From Gudongella sp034006985 (GTDB lineage Bacteria; Bacillota; Clostridia; Tissierellales; Tissierellaceae), in NCBI GenBank assembly GCA_034006985.1, contig JAVERT010000011.1, forward strand, positions 1-64,000: a stretch of DNA of 64,000 bases, written 5' to 3'. Below are positions 60,489 through 64,000 of the stretch, piece after piece (positions within the stretch are counted from its first letter, which is position 1; each line of letters starts with the position of its first letter). A program made the position numbers and the translations under genes. The notes beneath the pieces were generated by a model, which worked only from the letters and a program-made list of their open reading frames with translations, made no database searches and was not told the origin of the DNA.

Positions 60489-61727
60489 ATGTTTGATTTT
60501 CAAGGAGTAGTTAATAATATATTAGCCTATATTCCTAGTATATTTAAAGCATTAATACTTTTACTTATAGCTTGGGGTATCGCAGTTCTCGCAAAAAATA
60601 TAGTAGAAAAGATTCTATTAAAGGCCGGCGTGGATACTCGTTTATCTAAGGGGACAGAACCACCAGATTTGGAAAGTGGTAAAAACAAAGTAAAATCTAT
60701 AGCAAAAATAGTTTATTTCTTTGTATTTATAATGTTTTTACCGAGCATACTAGATGCACTGGACATGGAATCCGTATCTCAGCCGATATCTAATATGATG
60801 AATAGCTTATTAGGATTTATACCAAATCTTATAGGAGCAGGTATAATAATATTTATTGGATATTTTGTAGCTAAAATATTAGCTGACTTAACTAAGACTC
60901 TTTTAACAACTTTAAACATAGACAAATATTACAGTAAAATCATGCCAAGTGAAGGTGAAAATGTAGAAGTCAAAAATAAGAATACAATAGCAGATGTTCT
61001 TTCAAAGGTAGTATTTGTAATTATTTTGATTCCAATAATTACAGTAGCTCTTCAAACATTGAAGATGGATACTTTGACTCAGCCAATTGTATTGATATTA
61101 AACAAAGTACTTCTGATGATACCAAATATATTTGTAGCTGTAATCCTTATAATTTTAGGATATTATATAGCTAAATTTGTTGCACAACTTCTAGAATCTC
61201 TACTAACAAGCATCGGAATAGAAAATGTATATGCATGGGCAAGTAAGAATACAGATACTACTATTCCAAAATTTAATCTATCAAAAATAATAAGCAATGT
61301 AGTTAAGTTTTTAATTATGCTATTTTTCACAGTTGAAGCTTTAAGCGTTTTAAAGCTAGATGTATTGAATACTATTGGATATGCAATAATTGGATACATC
61401 CCTCTTATCTTAAGCGGACTAGTAATTATAGGCTTAGGAATCTTTGGTGGTTACTTTGTTGAAGGGCTGATTAAGAAATATGCAAATAGTCCATTTTCAG
61501 CAATGATAGCTAAGTATATAATTATTACATTTGCTATATTTATGACACTTGAACAAATAAAATTTGCATCTTCCATAGTTAATCTAGCATTCTTGTTGGT
61601 ACTGGGTTCATTATCAGTTGCATTTGCAGTTTCATTTGGACTTGGGGGAAGAGAATTTGCAAAACGTCAACTTGAAAAATTTGAAGGTAAAATTGAAAAA
61701 GAAGACAATAAACCTCCAATAGATTAA
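60489..61727 (+). CDS. Mechanosensitive-channel-like membrane protein
   Basis: Protein of 412 residues with three repeated units, each a membrane helix pair ending in a conserved glycine-rich IIIFIGYFVAKILADL-type segment (near 20, 120, 220 and 300). This is the TM_helix repeat found in MscS-related proteins. The canonical MscS beta domain is missing: the chain ends with SFGLGGREFAKRQLEKFEG, close to the MscS pore-exit motif. AAAGGAGG precedes the ATG. It may be a turgor-related channel or membrane scaffold. Confidence 0.75.
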   Translation: MFDFQGVVNNILAYIPSIFKALILLLIAWGIAVLAKNIVEKILLKAGVDTRLSKGTEPPDLESGKNKVKSIAKIVYFFVFIMFLPSILDALDMESVSQPISNMMNSLLGFIPNLIGAGIIIFIGYFVAKILADLTKTLLTTLNIDKYYSKIMPSEGENVEVKNKNTIADVLSKVVFVIILIPIITVALQTLKMDTLTQPIVLILNKVLLMIPNIFVAVILIILGYYIAKFVAQLLESLLTSIGIENVYAWASKNTDTTIPKFNLSKIISNVVKFLIMLFFTVEALSVLKLDVLNTIGYAIIGYIPLILSGLVIIGLGIFGGYFVEGLIKKYANSPFSAMIAKYIIITFAIFMTLEQIKFASSIVNLAFLLVLGSLSVAFAVSFGLGGREFAKRQLEKFEGKIEKEDNKPPID

Positions 61728-61806
61728 AAGCCTTAGTTATAAGCAATAAACATCTTAAAAAATAGATACTTACATTTTGAGATAATATAACAATTTATAA
61801 ATACAA

Positions 61807-61856
61807 TGCCTTCTGGTTAGAGTAAAATGATCTAGCTGGAAGGTGTTTTTTATGGT
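61807..61856 (+). terminator. Terminator of the MscS-like gene
   Basis: CCTTC..TTAGA pairs with TCTAG..GAAGG across about 61808-61845, followed by TGTTTTTT. The stem is interrupted but stable. Confidence 0.6.
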
Positions 61857-61887
61857 AGTTTGTTAATAATAATATTCCAACTTTAGT

Positions 61888-61915
61888 TTGAAAAACAAAA
61901 TATATATAGTATAAT
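61888..61915 (+). promoter_or_regulatory. Promoter of the second MATE gene
   Basis: TTGAAA (61888-61893), 16 bases and TATAAT (61910-61915) lie 75 bases before the start codon. Confidence 0.65.
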
Positions 61916-61989
61916 TGATATATTCGTCTTTTTCATCCATACAATGGTCCTTAAGGTGAATCTTAATTTTATTTTTGAAAGGTGATTAT

Positions 61990-63348
61990 ATGGATAAGAA
62001 CAGTAATAAAGAAAGAGCTGAAAGGCTCGGAAACGAACCAGTATTGGGACTATTATTGAAGTTTTCTATACCAGCTATAGTTGGTATGCTTGTAAATGCA
62101 CTTTATAATATAGTAGATAGAATTTTTATAGGAAGAGGAGTAGGTGGAGTCGCAATTGGAGGAATTTATCTAGGAATGCCGCTTATGCTTATTATTATGG
62201 CATTTGGTATGCTTATTGGAATCGGTGGCAATACATTGGTATCAATAAGACTTGGTCAAGATAAACAAGATGAGGCTGACCAGATAGCAAGTAACTCCTT
62301 ATCCCTACTTTTTATTATCGGGATAGCTTTGAGCATATTGGGTTTAACTTTTCTTGAACCACTATTAAAACTTTTTGGAGCAAGTGCTTCTAATATTGGC
62401 TATGCAATGGATTATTTAAAAATTATTTTAATTGGTGCACCGTTTAATGTCATAGGCTTTGGTATGAACAACTTTATAAGAGGAGAAGGCAATCCAAAGG
62501 TAGCGATGTTTACAATGCTAATTGGAGCTGTAACAAACATTATACTTGATTATATTTTTATCTTCCCATTCCAAATGGGAGTTCAAGGGGCAGCTTTAGC
62601 TACTATAATTGCTCAATTCATTTCCGCTTCTTGGGTCGTTTATTACTTCTATTCCAAGAAAAGTGTACTTTCGATTCAAAGAAAATATATGAAATTAAAA
62701 GCTTCTATTGTTAAAAAAGTTGTTACAAATGGTTTTGCACCATTTAGTATGCAGATAGCTGCTAGTATGGTTACAGCACTTTATAATACAAATCTTCAAA
62801 CTTACGGTGGTGATTTGGCTACTTCAAGTATGGGGGTAATAAACTCTGTAGCAATGATGATTTTAATGCCTGTTTTTGGTATAAACCAAGGTTCGCAGCC
62901 TATTATGGGTTATAATTACGGAGCAACTAAATACGACAGGGTTAAGAAAACAGTAATATATGCATCTCTAGCCGCAACATTTATAACTACTCTGGGGTTT
63001 TTAATTGTTCAGTTTTTCCCTACTCAGATAATTACTCTTTTCGTAGGTAAAGATGGAAGTCAGGATTTACTTGATATAGCTGTTCCTGGTATTCGAATCC
63101 TTTTAAGCATGTTCCCTATAATAGGATTCCAAATTGTCAGCACATCATATTTCCAAGCAACAGGGAGACCAAAATATGCAATGCTCCTTAGTATGTCAAG
63201 GCAAGTTTTAATACTTATACCAGCCCTACTAATACTACCACAATTCTTTCAACTAACAGGTGTATGGATGTCTGGCGCTTTGGCGGATTTACTATCTTCA
63301 CTTATAACTGCAGTATTAATAATAAGCTCAGTTAAACAACTTAAGTAA
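61990..63348 (+). CDS. MATE-family efflux transporter
   Basis: Second MATE exporter, 452 residues from the ATG at 61990 (AAAGGTGAT upstream; an in-frame TTG five codons earlier lies in the ribosome site). Twelve hydrophobic helices and the segments LLKFSIPAIVGMLVNALYNIVDRIF and NYGATKYDRVKK are typical of the NorM/MepA type. Twelve residues before the first helix are strongly charged. It is monocistronic and followed directly by a repeat cluster. It shares the family but little sequence identity with the one at 58651. Confidence 0.9.
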   Translation: MDKNSNKERAERLGNEPVLGLLLKFSIPAIVGMLVNALYNIVDRIFIGRGVGGVAIGGIYLGMPLMLIIMAFGMLIGIGGNTLVSIRLGQDKQDEADQIASNSLSLLFIIGIALSILGLTFLEPLLKLFGASASNIGYAMDYLKIILIGAPFNVIGFGMNNFIRGEGNPKVAMFTMLIGAVTNIILDYIFIFPFQMGVQGAALATIIAQFISASWVVYYFYSKKSVLSIQRKYMKLKASIVKKVVTNGFAPFSMQIAASMVTALYNTNLQTYGGDLATSSMGVINSVAMMILMPVFGINQGSQPIMGYNYGATKYDRVKKTVIYASLAATFITTLGFLIVQFFPTQIITLFVGKDGSQDLLDIAVPGIRILLSMFPIIGFQIVSTSYFQATGRPKYAMLLSMSRQVLILIPALLILPQFFQLTGVWMSGALADLLSSLITAVLIISSVKQLK

Positions 63349-63354
63349 ATTCAG

Positions 63355-63515
63355 TTCACAGTTCACAATTGAAAAGGTTATAAGATTAGAAAAAAGATCC
63401 TCACGCTACGCTCAGGATGACAAACTTTCTGTCATTTCGAGAGTTCTCTGTCATTTCGAGCGTAGCCGAGAAATCTTAAAGCAAAGATCCTAAACTGCGC
63501 ACATAGGATGACAAA
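63355..63515. repeat. Composite repeat cluster behind the MATE gene
   Basis: GTTCACAGTTCACAATTGAAAA (split: TTCACA repeated, then AATTGAAAA) is followed by modules: GATCCT...AGGATGACAAA at 63396-63424, the inverted GTCATTTCGAGAG and GTCATTTCGAGCG...GAGAAATCTT (63431-63477), and a second GATCCT...AGGATGACAAA at 63486-63515. These behave as inverted, hairpin-forming dispersed repeats. No coding frame is present. Confidence 0.75.
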
Positions 63516-63526
63516 TCAAATAAAAA

Positions 63527-63558
63527 ACAAAGGGATATATAGTCAACTATATATCCCT
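63527..63558 (-). terminator. Terminator of the NUDIX gene
   Basis: AGGGATATATAGT (63531-63543) pairs with ACTATATATCCCT (63546-63558) with a 2-base loop; the minus strand then reads TTGTTTTTTATTTG. It overlaps the stop codon. Confidence 0.85.
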
Positions 63559-64000
63559 TATTATTTCTATAAATTGCTTTGTCATCCTTGCTGTGAATCC
63601 CCAAATAGTATAACCTTCATATTGGTAAAATAGAACCTGGTGCTTTCCTTCTCTAAAATTATAGCCTTTACCTTGAGGAATTAATTCATATGGAAAGCTA
63701 TCACTTTCCTCTGTCCTCAATGCCAGCTCATATAGTAATGGTTCACTATCCAAAAAGAAATCCAAGGGCACAGTAAATATATGATCAACCTCATCTGGAT
63801 TTACGTTCATATCCTCTATACTCACACCACCTATGACTCCTAAAAAACAATGAATAGTAAAATTTGCATATGATACTAAAAAATCAAGTTCTCCCAATAT
63901 TTCTATATCTTCTTCTCTAATTCCAAGCTCTTCAATTGTTTCTCTTATAGCCGTTTGCTTGAAAGTCTCCTTGTTTTCTAATCTTCCACCTGGAAAAGAT
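63547..64000 (-). CDS. NUDIX hydrolase, CoA pyrophosphatase-like (start beyond window)
   Basis: Hydrolase of nucleoside diphosphates linked to another group; 151 codons of the 3' part are present and the start lies past the right edge. The Nudix box reads GGRLENKETFKQTAIRETIEELGI (quoted as family block; G-x5-E-x7-RE-x2-EE-x-G with Thr in place of the usual hydrophobic residue). The C-terminal region (WGFTARMTKQFIEI) and the FPGGR start resemble the NudL/CoA diphosphatase group. CoA-derivative cleavage is the best guess. Confidence 0.85.
   Translation of the reverse strand, partial: SFPGGRLENKETFKQTAIRETIEELGIREEDIEILGELDFLVSYANFTIHCFLGVIGGVSIEDMNVNPDEVDHIFTVPLDFFLDSEPLLYELALRTEESDSFPYELIPQGKGYNFREGKHQVLFYQYEGYTIWGFTARMTKQFIEIIRDI

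Noticed and set aside
1..64000. tRNA genes, CRISPR arrays, prophage or insertion sequences
   Set aside because: No cloverleaf-type GGTTCGAATCC context outside coding sequence, no spaced direct repeats, and no transposase or integrase was seen. The GATTCGAATCC-like string near 63096 is inside the MATE gene.

Overview
The window is a low-GC, densely coded stretch of a Gram-positive anaerobe, most likely a spore-forming Clostridia/Tissierellia-type Firmicute. The signs are AGGAGG-type ribosome sites with frequent TTG/GTG starts, a spoVG gene behind a textbook sigma-H promoter, a superoxide reductase, a T-box riboswitch, and a sodium-pumping methylmalonyl-CoA decarboxylase operon. Genus and species cannot be set from the sequence alone.

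Layout. Positions 1-283 hold the 5' end of a 16S rRNA gene (minus strand) and its promoter. From 284 to about 35.9 kb almost everything is on the minus strand and much of it is the conserved Firmicutes housekeeping block: lysS, greA, dusB, coaX, an ECF S component (probably pantothenate), ftsH, hpt, tilS, an S1 protein, divIC, an S4 protein, hup, mazG, a SpoVB/MurJ-type flippase, a PrsA-type foldase, mfd, pth, prs, glmU, spoVG and a PhoR/PhoP/PhoU set. Inserted at 6.4-15.9 kb are a P1 peptidase, a PatB/MalY lyase and an eight-gene operon for succinyl-CoA to propionyl-CoA conversion: mutase large subunit, B12 subunit, MeaB, epimerase, then decarboxylase A, D, C, B. An adenosyltransferase for the mutase cofactor lies at 45.7 kb.

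From 36.6 kb strands alternate: murC (+); a Ca/Na-type antiporter under a yybP-ykoY (Mn2+) riboswitch; an ABC exporter (+); hbd, crt and pgi; a PAS-SpoIIE phosphatase; superoxide reductase (+); tyrS with a T-box (+); two M20 hydrolases with an OsmC protein and an unassigned membrane transporter; glpK, a MobA-like protein and pgeF; small membrane proteins; YtxH; two MATE exporters around an MscS-like protein; and a NUDIX hydrolase cut by the window end.

Non-coding content worth noting. A decayed pstB remnant sits directly upstream of phoU. A decayed MoaD/ThiS-like sulfur-carrier remnant lies at 60.2-60.4 kb. A dispersed repeat occurs twice (19.97 and 57.84 kb), and its three hairpins are preserved by compensating changes. 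Intrinsic terminators are numerous and many overlap stop codons. I see no CRISPR array, phage, insertion sequence or tRNA gene. I also see no clearly novel multi-gene system; the repeat family, the gene remnants and the 52.4 kb transporter are the least explained items.
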